Shown: positions 20,637 to 31,300 of the stretch, piece after piece
Layout: every line of letters begins with the position of its first letter
Position numbering within the stretch: position 1 is the first letter of the stretch
Assembly: GCA_024867545.1 (NCBI GenBank)
Contig: JANFNE010000041.1
Span: forward strand, 248,001 to 312,000
DNA: 64,000 bases
Reading direction: 5' to 3'
Origin: Phytopythium helicoides
Lineage: Eukaryota; Oomycota; Peronosporomycetes; Pythiales; Pythiaceae
Program-made: the position numbers and the translations under genes
The notes under the pieces: model-generated
The model's input: the letters and a program-made list of their open reading frames with translations, nothing else
What the model was told of the DNA's origin: nothing
Database searches by the model: none

Positions 20637-21620
20637 ATGAGCGCCGCCGTCGCCGTCGCTGCCTCCCTCGGCTCGCTGTTCGCGCTGCTCCCGCTCCTCG
20701 CGCTGCTCCCGCTGCTCGTGCGCCTCGCGCTGCTCGTGCTGCTCGTCGCTGGCGTCTGCACGGCGCCGCTGCTGCTCGCGAGACGCTCCACGTCCGCCAC
20801 GGCCTCCAGCATGGCCCCCAACGCGACCACGGCCTCCACGATGGTCCCCAGCACGACCTCGACCGCCAGCGAGAGCAACAGCGAGGGCGAGGGCGAGAGT
20901 GAGACCGAGGAGACGTCGTCGGTCGCCGTGGAAGCCGCCGTCCCTGTCACGTCGGCCCACAACATCAAACAAACGCAAGTCGACGTCCAGGCCGAAGCGG
21001 ACGACTCGACCACGGACGAGGACACGAGCGACAGTGACGCGGACTGTTCCTCCGACAGCTCCGTTTCCAACTCCATCTCGAGCTCTTCCGACAGCTCCAA
21101 CTCCAAGTCGAACCCCAGCTCCACCCAGTGGCAGCTCGACGAGGACGCTTGGTTCCTGGAGCTCCGTCGTCAGCGAGCGGTGCGTGAGTTCCAGCGCCAG
21201 CACTTCGTGAGTTTGGGGAGGCGTCGAGAGGAGCAGGCCGAGTCCAAGGCTGAGGCCAAGGCCAAGTTTGAGGCCAAGGCCAAGACCAAGGCTGAAGCCA
21301 AGGCGAAGTTGTTGGCCAGTGTGTTGAAGCCGTCGGCGTGGACACGTGTGGGGGAGAAGCAGGCTATGATCGGGAATCGTTGGGCGGTCAACTGCTACGA
21401 GATCGGTCCCATGATTCGTTCCAAAACCAGTCTCCGTCCCAGTGCCACTACTGGTTCCAGCGTTGGTAACGGCAACAGCGTCGATGGCGTCGGCAACGAC
21501 GTCGGCGTTGGCAGCAAGACCGACCTGAACGCCAAGAAGACACGCACGAGCAAGTCTTCTCGTGCTGCTGGTGCGGTTGGTGCTGCTGGTGCTGCCTCGG
21601 TTCGCCCTCGCTGGCGTTGA
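20637..21620 (+). CDS. Array gene copy 3: unrecognised low-complexity membrane-anchored protein
   Basis: 327 residues, same layout. Diagnostic variants are CTAPLLLA and, in the acidic part, SETEETSS in place of SESEETSP; the latter change is shared only with copy 5. Near the C-terminus it has SKTDLNAK like copies 1 and 5. Confidence 0.55.
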   Translation: MSAAVAVAASLGSLFALLPLLALLPLLVRLALLVLLVAGVCTAPLLLARRSTSATASSMAPNATTASTMVPSTTSTASESNSEGEGESETEETSSVAVEAAVPVTSAHNIKQTQVDVQAEADDSTTDEDTSDSDADCSSDSSVSNSISSSSDSSNSKSNPSSTQWQLDEDAWFLELRRQRAVREFQRQHFVSLGRRREEQAESKAEAKAKFEAKAKTKAEAKAKLLASVLKPSAWTRVGEKQAMIGNRWAVNCYEIGPMIRSKTSLRPSATTGSSVGNGNSVDGVGNDVGVGSKTDLNAKKTRTSKSSRAAGAVGAAGAASVRPRWR

Positions 21621-21767
21621 CCAAAACCGAAACCGAGAGCAACGAGAGCGCAAGCAAATCGCTTGATCTATCTATCTATTGATCGATCGATCGATCGATC
21701 GATCGACCGTTCGAGTTCACTAGCTCGTTCGCTAGCTACCTAGCTGTCTATGTATCATTATCTATTT

Positions 21768-21805
<38 letters not shown>

Positions 21806-23034
21806 TCATCAACCAACTCGTCCACCTGTCTACTAGTGTCTATGCGCTTGTACGTACACCAATCGACTGTGTCTACCCATCTCTACCCGTCACCGTCGTC
21901 GTCTATGGATCTGGTTGGGTGCATGCACGAGCCAGCCGGCCAGCAGGAAACCCATTCCATGACCACTACGCATCGAGTCAAACTCACTCCTTGACACCGC
22001 GTCCATCGAGCTGTTGGTTGTTTGTTGTCGTAGTTCGTGGCTGTTGGTAGTAGGTTGTTGGTAGTAGGTTGTTGAGGATAGACGTTGTGGTGGTCCTAGA
22101 CTTCGTAGCCTAACGTAATGGTAGCGCACGTGCGAGACCAGGTCCATGAAAAGGACTCTCTTCCTCGCTTCTTCAATGCCTCTCTCCTCGCTTCCTCACT
22201 GCCTCACTGCCTCACTGCCTCACTGCCTCACTGACTCAATGCCTCTTTTGCTTCCGACTTCACCCTCGTAGATCTGGCATGTCTACCACCTCCATCTTCA
22301 CCACATCGACCACCTTCAACACATCCTACAGCTTCACCTGATATAAGGGATCTAGCATTATGCCATCTCCAGCACTTCCACCACATCTAACTGTAGTAGT
22401 AGACCTCACAGATCGAGCAGTTCCATCAACAATCGGTCGAGTAGTCCCAGAAGTTTCAGCAGTCCCAGCTCGTGACTGATCGATATAACGATATGGATAC
22501 GAGCGTGCCAGCCGACGGAACGACAGAGTGCGGAGCGGCACGGTCTGGATCGATGCATCCACACCGCATGCCGTGTTAGACCTACCCTACAGCGGTGTCG
22601 TACCGTACCGACCGACCGACCGATCGACTGGCCAACCATCGGGACGCGCTTCAACAATCAATCGCTCTTGGAACTGGTTTGCTTCAAGTTGGTATCTTGC
22701 GTATCTTGAAGAGGTGCATGATCGGTGTCCGTGGGTGTGAGTTGGTGGGATGCATGTATTTACAAAAAAGTGCAAAACGCGATTCCATCGACCCCCACCC
22801 AATCAACGCACACATTCACACACCAAAGGAGCTGCTTCCGACACTCAACTACCCAATCAAATCCGACCCTCGCACCCCCACCCCCTACCAAACAACAACT
22901 TCAAATACTCGCGCTCGCCGAGCGCCTTTCCGAGGAAACCCCGCACCATACGACAATCAAGTCACGCCCGCCACTTTCCATCCTGCCGCCTCCAAGAGAA
23001 CCAACCGGCCAAGCTACCAGCCACCACCACCGCC
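21621..23034. repeat. Array spacer 3-4 with tetranucleotide tracts
   Basis: Carries the (GATC)n, (ATCA)n, GTAGTAGGTTGTTG and CTCACTGC tracts, plus a TTGTCGTAGTTCGTGG variant (near 22024) seen after copies 3, 4 and 5 but not after 1 and 2. It ends in the long junction form (near 22655-22678), as before copy 2. Confidence 0.9.
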
Positions 23035-24051
23035 ATGAGCGCCGTCGCCGCCGCCTCCTCAGCCGCCGCCTCAGCCGCCGTCGCCATCGCTGCCTCCCTC
23101 GGCTCGCTGTTCGCGCTGCTCCCGCTCCTCGCGATGCTCCCGCTGCTCGTGCGCCTCGCGCTGCTCGTGCTGCTCGTCGCTGGTGTCTGCGCGGCGCCGC
23201 TGCTGCTCGCGAGACGCTCCACGTCCGCCACGGCCTCCAGCATGGCCCCCAACGCGACCACGGCCTCCACGATGGTCCCCAGCACGACCTCGACCGCCAG
23301 CGAGAGCAACAGCGAGGGCGAGAGCGAGAGTGAGAGCGAGGAGACGTCGCCGGTCGCCGTGGAAGCCGCCGTCCCTGTCACGTCGGCCCACAACATCAAA
23401 CAAACGCAAGTCGACGTCCAGGCCGAAGCGGACGACTCGACCACGGACGAGGACACGAGCGACAGTGACGCGGACTGTTCCTCCGACAGCTCCGTTTCCA
23501 ACTCCATCTCGAGCTCTTCCGACAGCTCCAACTCCAAGTCGAACCCCAGCTCCACCCAGTGGCAGCTCGACGAAGACGCTTGGTTCCTGGAGCTCCGTCG
23601 TCAGCGAGCGGTGCGTGAGTTCCAGCGCCAGCACTTCGTGAGTTTGGGGAGGCGTCGAGAGGAGCAGGCCGAGTCCAAGGCTGAGGCCAAGGCCAAGTTT
23701 GAGGCCAAGGCCAAGACCAAGGCTGAAGCCAAGGCGAAGTTGTTGGCCAGTGTGTTGAAGCCGTCGGCGTGGACACGTGTGGGGGAGAAGCAGGCTATGA
23801 TCGGGAATCGTTGGGCGGTCAACTGCTACGAGATCGGTCCCATGATTCGTTCCAAAACCAGTCTCCGTCCCAGTGCCACTACTGGTTCCAGCGTTGGTAA
23901 CGGCAACAGCGTCGATGGCGTCGGCAACGACGTCGGCGTTGGCAGCAAGACCAACCTGAACGCCAAGAAGACACGCACGAGCAAGTCTTCTCGTGCTGCT
24001 GGTGCGGTTGGTGCTGCTGGTGCTGCCTCGGTTCGCCCTCGCTGGCGTTGA
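23035..24051 (+). CDS. Array gene copy 4: unrecognised low-complexity membrane-anchored protein, longer N-terminus
   Basis: 338 residues. It differs from copies 1-3 and 5 by an 11-residue Ala/Ser insertion just after the start (SAVAAASSAAASAAVAIAAS), which copy 6 shares. Elsewhere it has the copy-2 variants (CAAPLLLA, SKTNLNAK). This mosaic pattern points to unequal crossing-over or gene conversion within the array. Confidence 0.55.
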   Translation: MSAVAAASSAAASAAVAIAASLGSLFALLPLLAMLPLLVRLALLVLLVAGVCAAPLLLARRSTSATASSMAPNATTASTMVPSTTSTASESNSEGESESESEETSPVAVEAAVPVTSAHNIKQTQVDVQAEADDSTTDEDTSDSDADCSSDSSVSNSISSSSDSSNSKSNPSSTQWQLDEDAWFLELRRQRAVREFQRQHFVSLGRRREEQAESKAEAKAKFEAKAKTKAEAKAKLLASVLKPSAWTRVGEKQAMIGNRWAVNCYEIGPMIRSKTSLRPSATTGSSVGNGNSVDGVGNDVGVGSKTNLNAKKTRTSKSSRAAGAVGAAGAASVRPRWR

Positions 24052-24198
24052 CCAAAACCGAAACCGAGAGCAACGAGAGCGCAAGCAAATCGCTTGATCT
24101 ATCTATCTATTGATCGATCGATCGATCGATCGATCGACCGTTCGAGTTCACTAGCTCGTTCGCTAGCTACCTAGCTGTCTATGTATCATTATCTATTT

Positions 24199-24236
<38 letters not shown>

Positions 24237-25462
24237 TCATCAACCAACTCGTCCACCTGTCTACTAGTGTCTATGCGCTTGTACGTACACCAATCGACTG
24301 TGTCTACCCATCTCTACCCGTCACCGTCGTCGTCTATGGATCTGGTTGGGTGCATGCACGAGCCAGCCGGCCAGCAGGAAACCCATTCCATGACCACTAC
24401 GCATCGAGTCAAACTCACTCCTTGACACCGCGTCCATCGAGCTGTTGGTTGTTTGTTGTCGTAGTTCGTGGCTGTTGGTAGTAGGTTGTTGGTAGTAGGT
24501 TGTTGAGGATAGACGTTGTGGTGGTCCTAGACTTCGTAGCCTAACGTAATGGTAGCGCACGTGCGAGACCAGGTCCATGAAAAGGACTCTCTTCCTCGCT
24601 TCCTCAATGCCTCTCTCCTCGCTTCCTCACTGCCTCACTGCCTCACTGCCTCACTGCCTCACTGACTCACTGCCTCACTGCCTCTTTTGCTTCCGACTTC
24701 ACCCTCGTAGATCTGGCATGTCTACCACCTCCATCTTCACCACATCGACCACCTTCAACACATCCTACAGCTTCACCTGATATAAGGGATCTAGCATTAT
24801 GCCATCTCCAGCACTTCCACCACATCTAACTGTAGTAGTAGACCTCACAGATCGAGCAGTTCCATCAACAATCGGTCGAGTAGTCCCAGAAGTTTCAGCA
24901 GTCCCAGCTCGTGACTGATCGATATAACGATATGGATACGAGCGTGCCAGCCGACGGAACGACAGAGTGCGGAGCGGCACGGTCTGGATCGATGCATCCA
25001 CACCGCATGTCGTGTTAGACCTACCCTACAGCGGTGTCGTACCGTACCGACCGACCGACCGATCGACTGGCCAACCGTCGGGATGCGCTTCAGCAATCAA
25101 GCTGGTTTGCTTCAAGTTGGTATCTTGCGTATCTTGAAGAGGTGCATGATCGGTGTCCGTGGGTGTGAGTTGGTGGGATGCATGTATTTACAAAAAAGTG
25201 CAAAACGCGATTCCATCGACCCCCACCCAATCAACGCACACATTCACACACCAAAGGAGCTGCTTCCGACACTCAACTACCCAATCAAATCCGACCCTCG
25301 CACCCCCACCCCCTACCAAACAACAACTTCAAATACTCGCGCTCGCCGAGCGCCTTTCCGAGGAAACCCCGCACCATACGACAATCAAGTCACGCCCGCC
25401 ACTTTCCATCCTGCCGCCTCCAAGAGAACCAACCGGCCAAGCTACCAGCCACCACCACCGCC
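24052..25462. repeat. Array spacer 4-5 with tetranucleotide tracts
   Basis: Nearly identical to spacers 2-3 and 3-4. It ends in the short junction form (about 25087-25105), as before copies 3 and 6. No additional gene seen. Confidence 0.9.
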
Positions 25463-26446
25463 ATGAGCGCCGCCGTCGCCGTCGCTGCCTCCCTCGGCTC
25501 GCTGTTCGCGCTGCTCCCGCTCCTCGCGCTGCTCCCGCTGCTCGTGCGCCTCGCGCTGCTCGTGCTGCTCGTCGCTGGCGTCTGCACGGCGCCGCTGCTG
25601 CTCGCGAGACGCTCCACGTCCGCCACGGCCTCCAGCATGGTCCCCAACGCGACCACGGCCTCCACGATGGTCCCCAGCACGACCTCGACCGCCAGCGAGA
25701 GCAACAGCGAGGGCGAGGGCGAGAGTGAGACCGAGGAGACGTCGTCGGTCGCCGTGGAAGCCGCCGTCCCTGTCACGTCGGCCCACAACATCAAACAAAC
25801 GCAAGTCGACGTCCAGGCCGAAGCGGACGACTCGACCACGGACGAGGACACGAGCGACAGTGACGCGGACTGTTCCTCCGACAGCTCCGTTTCCAACTCC
25901 ATCTCGAGCTCTTCCGACAGCTCCAACTCCAAGTCGAACCCCAGCTCCACCCAGTGGCAGCTCGACGAGGACGCTTGGTTCCTGGAGCTCCGTCGTCAGC
26001 GAGCGGTGCGTGAGTTCCAGCGCCAGCACTTCGTGAGTTTGGGGAGGCGTCGAGAGGAGCAGGCCGAGTCCAAGGCTGAGGCCAAGGCCAAGTTTGAGGC
26101 CAAGGCCAAGACCAAGGCTGAAGCCAAGGCGAAGTTGTTGGCCAGTGTGTTGAAGCCGTCGGCGTGGACACGTGTGGGGGAGAAGCAGGCTATGATCGGG
26201 AATCGTTGGGCGGTCAACTGCTACGAGATCGGTCCCATGATTCGTTCCAAAACCAGTCTCCGTCCCAGTGCCACTACTGGTTCCAGCGTTGGTAACGGCA
26301 ACAGCGTCGATGGCGTCGGCAACGACGTCGGCGTTGGCAGCAAGACCGACCTGAACGCCAAGAAGACACGCACGAGCAAGTCTTCTCGTGCTGCTGGTGC
26401 GGTTGGTGCTGCTGGTGCTGCCTCGGTTCGCCCTCGCTGGCGTTGA
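25463..26446 (+). CDS. Array gene copy 5: unrecognised low-complexity membrane-anchored protein
   Basis: 327 residues, same layout; shares SETEETSS with copy 3 and SKTDLNAK with copies 1 and 3. It is the last complete unit before the retrotransposon. Confidence 0.55.
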   Translation: MSAAVAVAASLGSLFALLPLLALLPLLVRLALLVLLVAGVCTAPLLLARRSTSATASSMVPNATTASTMVPSTTSTASESNSEGEGESETEETSSVAVEAAVPVTSAHNIKQTQVDVQAEADDSTTDEDTSDSDADCSSDSSVSNSISSSSDSSNSKSNPSSTQWQLDEDAWFLELRRQRAVREFQRQHFVSLGRRREEQAESKAEAKAKFEAKAKTKAEAKAKLLASVLKPSAWTRVGEKQAMIGNRWAVNCYEIGPMIRSKTSLRPSATTGSSVGNGNSVDGVGNDVGVGSKTDLNAKKTRTSKSSRAAGAVGAAGAASVRPRWR

Positions 26447-26593
26447 CCAAAACCGAAACCGAGAGCAACGAGAGCGCAAGCAAATCGCTTGATCTATCTA
26501 TCTATTGATCGATCGATCGATCGATCGATCGACCGTTCGAGTTCACTAGCTCGTTCGCTAGCTACCTAGCTGTCTATGTATCATTATCTATTT

Positions 26594-26631
<38 letters not shown>

Positions 26632-27374
26632 TCATCAACCAACTCGTCCACCTGTCTACTAGTGTCTATGCGCTTGTACGTACACCAATCGACTGTGTCT
26701 ACCCATCTCTACCCGTCACCGTCGTCGTCTATGGATCTGGCTGGGTGCATGCACGAGCCAGCCGGCCAGCAGGAAACCCATTCCATGACCACTACGCATC
26801 GAGTCAAACTCACTCCTTGACACCGCGTCCATCGAGCTGTTGGTTGTTTGTTGTCGTAGTTCGTGGCTGTTGGTAGTAGGTTGTTGGTAGTAGGTTGTTG
26901 AGGATAGACGTTGTGGTGGTCCTAGACTTCGTAGCCTAACGTAATGGTAGCGCACGTGCGAGACCAGGTCCATGAAAAGGACTCTCTTCCTCGCTTCCTC
27001 AATGCCTCTCTCCTCGCTTCCTCACTGCCTCACTGCCTCACTGCCTCACTGCCTCACTGACTCAATGCCTCTTTTGCTTCCGACTTCACCCACGTAGATC
27101 TGGCATGTCTAGAACCTCCATCTTCACCACATCGACCACCTTCAACACATCCTACAATTTCAGCAGATCGATGACATCTAGTATTTCTACCCTCAGCAGC
27201 TCCGCCATATCTACCAGTCCCAGCTGTTCCAGCTCCACTTTGAGCCCCAACGAAGATTCCATAGCCCACCTCTCAACAAAACCACCTCGTGAGTCACGCA
27301 GCATAGCAAACTCGACACTATTGGCACTGACCGCCTCACATTACAATATTCCATGCGGCACGCCAAGCTTGGCC
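26447..27374. repeat. Array spacer after copy 5, diverging before the retrotransposon
   Basis: Follows the usual spacer up to about 27150, then changes to sequence not present in other spacers (from CTACAATTTCAGCAG onward) for about 215 bases until the LTR at 27375. The last five bases, TGGCC (27370-27374), are repeated at 32143-32147 as the target-site duplication. Confidence 0.85.
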
Positions 27375-27622
27375 TGTTGGAGATCGCGGTGGCGATGCAC
27401 TGTCGTTGCACTGCAAATGGTAGTTCGTCACGGAAGACAATCAAAGGCAAGAGATAGGCGAACGACCATGATGCTGGCACGAGTTCGAGAATGCGGAGGA
27501 TCGAATGTTCTCGATGGCTGAGGACATGATCGAGTGGAGAGGAAGGACTGACACTTGAGAGACTGGAGTTCGTAGGAGTCTAAGCAGTGTAATTCACTTT
27601 CCATTTCGCAGTCCAGCTATCA
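27375..27622 (+). repeat. Left LTR of the copia element
   Basis: 248 bases, starting TGTTGGAGATCGCGG and ending CAGCTATCA. It differs from the right LTR at one position in the shared GGCTGAGG-ACATG context (ACATG here, GCATG in the right copy). Confidence 0.97.
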
Positions 27623-27637
27623 GGTTATGAGCCCAAG
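27623..27637 (+). promoter_or_regulatory. Primer-binding site, likely initiator-Met half-tRNA type
   Basis: GGTTATGAGCCCAAG follows the LTR immediately. It resembles the primer site of Drosophila copia, which pairs with the anticodon-arm region of initiator tRNA-Met (priming from a 5' half-tRNA) rather than with the 3' CCA end. One internal difference from that site is seen. Inference from similarity only. Confidence 0.65.
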
Positions 27638-27684
27638 ACTCGCAACTGGTGACCTAGAGGAGTGACACGGAACTACGGATCAAA

Positions 27685-28386
27685 ATGAAGAAGCCGGACG
27701 ACTTGCTCGGGAACGACAACTACTTCCACTGGGAGTTTAACATGAGGATGACGCTTGCGCGAAAGGGTCTTTTGAGCCACATCGAGGAATTGAAGTTGGG
27801 GACCGAGTTGACTGAGGAATGGAGAGTCAAAGACATGAAGGCGTACGCTATCATCGCGCAAGGCATCGAGGTCGAGCACCAGGCAAAAATTCGCCACACC
27901 GTCACTGCCAAGGATGCATGGGCCGCGCTTCGTGACTATTACGTCAAACGTAGCCTACAGAACAGAGTGGCATTGACACGAAGACTGCATGAGTTCCGCA
28001 TGGAGGAGGGGAGTGACATGGCTTCACACCTTGACCGTTTCGACGAGTTGGTGTTGAGCATGGAGGCGGTCGGTGACAAGATGGATGAGGCCCGCCAGCT
28101 GACGATTCTATTTGGCAGTTTACCGCAGGAATATGAGATGTTGGTGACAATCATTGAGAACTCGAGTGGTGTGAGCATGTTCGACGTGAAGGAGAAACTG
28201 CTGAAGGAGTACGAGAAACGTCAACAACAGGAGAGCAAGGAGGGGGCATTCCGAGCCCGACACCACCAACAGGCAAATTGGCCAATGGACACGCAGCAAC
28301 ACAGGACGTACCATGGTGGGAAGAAGAAGAAGAAGAATGGCTTCAAAGGAAAATGCCACCGCTGCAACAAGGTGGGGCACAAATAG
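27685..28386 (+). CDS. Retrotransposon gag (UBN2-type), ending at TAG inside the zinc knuckle
   Basis: 233 codons from ATG 27685. The body is a copia gag: LLGNDNYFHWEFNMRMTL at the start, DAWAALRDYY, then FDELVLSMEAVG and LPQEYEMLVTII. A basic stretch precedes a CCHC knuckle whose first two Cys and the His are present (CHRCNKVGH). The TAG at 28384-28386 falls between the His and the last Cys, and the same frame continues into pol. Most copia elements have gag and pol in one frame without a stop, so this is probably a point mutation; readthrough is the alternative. Confidence 0.93.
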   Translation: MKKPDDLLGNDNYFHWEFNMRMTLARKGLLSHIEELKLGTELTEEWRVKDMKAYAIIAQGIEVEHQAKIRHTVTAKDAWAALRDYYVKRSLQNRVALTRRLHEFRMEEGSDMASHLDRFDELVLSMEAVGDKMDEARQLTILFGSLPQEYEMLVTIIENSSGVSMFDVKEKLLKEYEKRQQQESKEGAFRARHHQQANWPMDTQQHRTYHGGKKKKKNGFKGKCHRCNKVGHK

Positions 28387-31300
28387 TTTGAGTGCCGTAG
28401 CAAGCTGCAGGAGGCGACAGAGAATGAGACGGCTTTTGCAGTGTACAACGATCAGATCCAAGGATGGTTGTTGGACAGTGGTGCGTCATCACACATGACT
28501 CCATCGCGCGAAGACTTCGTTGAGTATGAAAACTTGGTGACGGCAGTCGTCGTAAAGATCGCTGATGGAGCGAGCATGAGAGCAACCGGTCGCGGTAGCG
28601 TTCGTTTTCGCTGTGGTAATGGTGAGACTGTAATCGTCAAAGATGCGCTACACGTCCCGACGCTTGATCGACGTCTACTATCGATTTCGAAGATTACTCA
28701 GCGCGGCCTGGACGTGAAGTTTGGTGCGGCACATTGCAGCATCTGGAAGGGAAACAAGTTGGTGATCTCCGCAAAGCGCGACGGCAATGCGTACGTACTG
28801 AACGTGGAGCACGAGCACGCCATGTACACTTCCCACGTGAGTGCGGCGAGAGAGTGGGAGCTTTGGCACGCACGCACGGGCCATCCAAGTAACGAGAACT
28901 ACCAGATGACTCAGGCAGCTACTGAGGGGTTACCAATCCTGGAGTTGAAGCCCGATGACCTGTGCGGTGGATGCCTGAAGGGAAAGATGACGGTGGAATC
29001 GTTTCCAAAGGCGTCTACGACGGTGACCACACAACCACTGGAGATCGTACACTCTGATGTGATGGGGCCGATGAAGACACGATCAGTCGGCGGTGCACGG
29101 TTCATGGTGTCGTTCATCGACGACTTCACCGGCCTGGTGAAGGTGTACTTCCTCAAGGCGAAGAGCGAGGTACCCGCCAAGTTCACTGAGTACAAGAATG
29201 AGATGGAGTTGCAGTGTGGAACCAAGATCAAGATCCTACACACAGACAACGGTGGTGAGTATAAGAACAAGCGAATGAAGGCGATCTGCCAGAAGAGCGG
29301 GATTATCCACCAGAAGACAGTACCGCACAGCCCGCAGCAGAATGGCGTGGCAGAACGAATGAACCGCACCATCGTGGAGAAGGCACGTAGCATGATGCAC
29401 TTCAAGTGTGTGGAGAAGAAGTGGTGGGCTGAGGCCGTGAATACCGCTGTCTACCTCATCAATCGAACCACGAACAAGAAGCGCAAGAATGTGACGCCGT
29501 ATGAGTTGTGCTACAAGAAGAAGCCGCGGATGGGCCACTTGCGCGTGTTTGGATCACTGGGCTACGCCCACATTGACGAGTCGAAGCGCACCAAGTTCGA
29601 CGCAAAGAGCTATCAGTGCATGTTGTTGGGGTATGCCAGTGATGCCAAAGGGTACAAGGTACTGGATCTCGAGACCAACAAGGTGAAGACAAGTCGGTCC
29701 ATTGTTGTGGATGAACGTGAGGTTGGTGGTATCTACGAACGCGACAACGCGGTGACTACTGTGTACGTGAATCGCAGCCAGAATACCGACGGTGACGACT
29801 GGGCATTTGACGACTACGCCCAATCTCGTGCTGCTGATGTGACGATGAACGAGGACGACGATGTAGACATGGGGGAAACAACACCGGATGACACCAACCA
29901 AATGGTGGGTACTGCACCACAACAACGCATCGAGCAGCCTTCACCGATGCATTTGGCCCAAGCGCCGCAACCACTACAGCTCGAAGGACCTCATCGGCGA
30001 GAACTCGTGGTTGGGGCACCATTTAGTGATGCTCTCGTGTTTCGACCCACGACAACCAGGCATGCTCGCCAGCGAGAGCAGCCACGCGTTCTCACCGACG
30101 ACGTCAGTGGGAGAGAAGACCGAGCTGGTGCAGCCATGCAAAGCAATTACCTACGCATTGATCAACCAACCACACTGATGCTGGAAGACGATCCAAGTGA
30201 ACGAGAGCATGAGTCAAGTGGGGGCGATAACGACGAACCGCCATCGAAGCGAACACGCCTGGACAGTGAGACAGCGCTTATCGTGGATGCAGCGCAGACA
30301 ACGAACAGTGTGCCACGCACATACGAGGAGGCGGTCAGCTGCGATGAGAGTGACAAGTGGAATGCTGCGATCGACAAGGAGTTCGCCGCTCACGAGCGCA
30401 ACAATACGTGGAGCATAGTAAAACGTCTGCCGGGCATGAAGACCATCGGTACCAAGTGGGTCCTCGACAAGAAGTGGAAGGGTCTGGAGCTGATCTACAA
30501 AGCACGACTGGTCGCGCTTGGCTGTCGGCAGCTACTCGGCGTTGACTTCTTCGATACATACGCGGCTGTGGCCAACATCAACTCAATCCGGTTAGTGCTC
30601 TCGGTCTGCTGTGCTACTGGATACGTGATCGAGCAAATCGATGTTGACATGGCTTACCTCAACGCTGACCTGAAGGAAGACGTGTACCTGGAACCACCGA
30701 AGGGCATGAACATCAGCAGCGAATATGTACTCAAACTGAATCGCGCACTATATGGCCTAAAGCAAGCCGCAAAGGCATGGAACGAAACTATCCACCAGGC
30801 GTTGTTGGACTTGGGCTTTGCCGCATGTGGAGCGGATCCTTGTATCTACAAGCGCAAGAACGGTGATGAGTGGGTGTACGTATGCCTCTATGTTGACGAT
30901 ATGATCATTGCGGCCAAGTCGGCAAACACTGTGAGCAGGGTCAAGGCAGCTATCAAGAAGCGGTTCCAGATCAAGGACCTCGGCGTTGTGCGCCACCTAC
31001 TCGGCATGGAGATCAAATACGACCGTGAGAGGCGTGACATGACGATCACGCAGCAGCACTACATCAAGGAGACCGTTGAGTTGTTCGGTCAAACTCAAGC
31101 GCGTGCTACTGAGAACCCGTGTGATCCGAGTATGAAACTATCGGCAGCTGAGTGCCCACAGACTGAGGAGGAAAAGCATGCAATGAGTCGCACACCGTAC
31201 AGGCAGCTCATCGGACGACTACTGTATGTGGCTACGTGTACGCGCCCGGATATCGCGTTCGCGGTGAGCCAACTTGGTCGATTCGCCTCCAACCCTGGAA

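Noticed and set aside
28441..28441. GTG as an independent start for pol
   Set aside because: Pol shares frame with gag and has no ATG near its start; expression as a separate gene from GTG in a eukaryote is unlikely.
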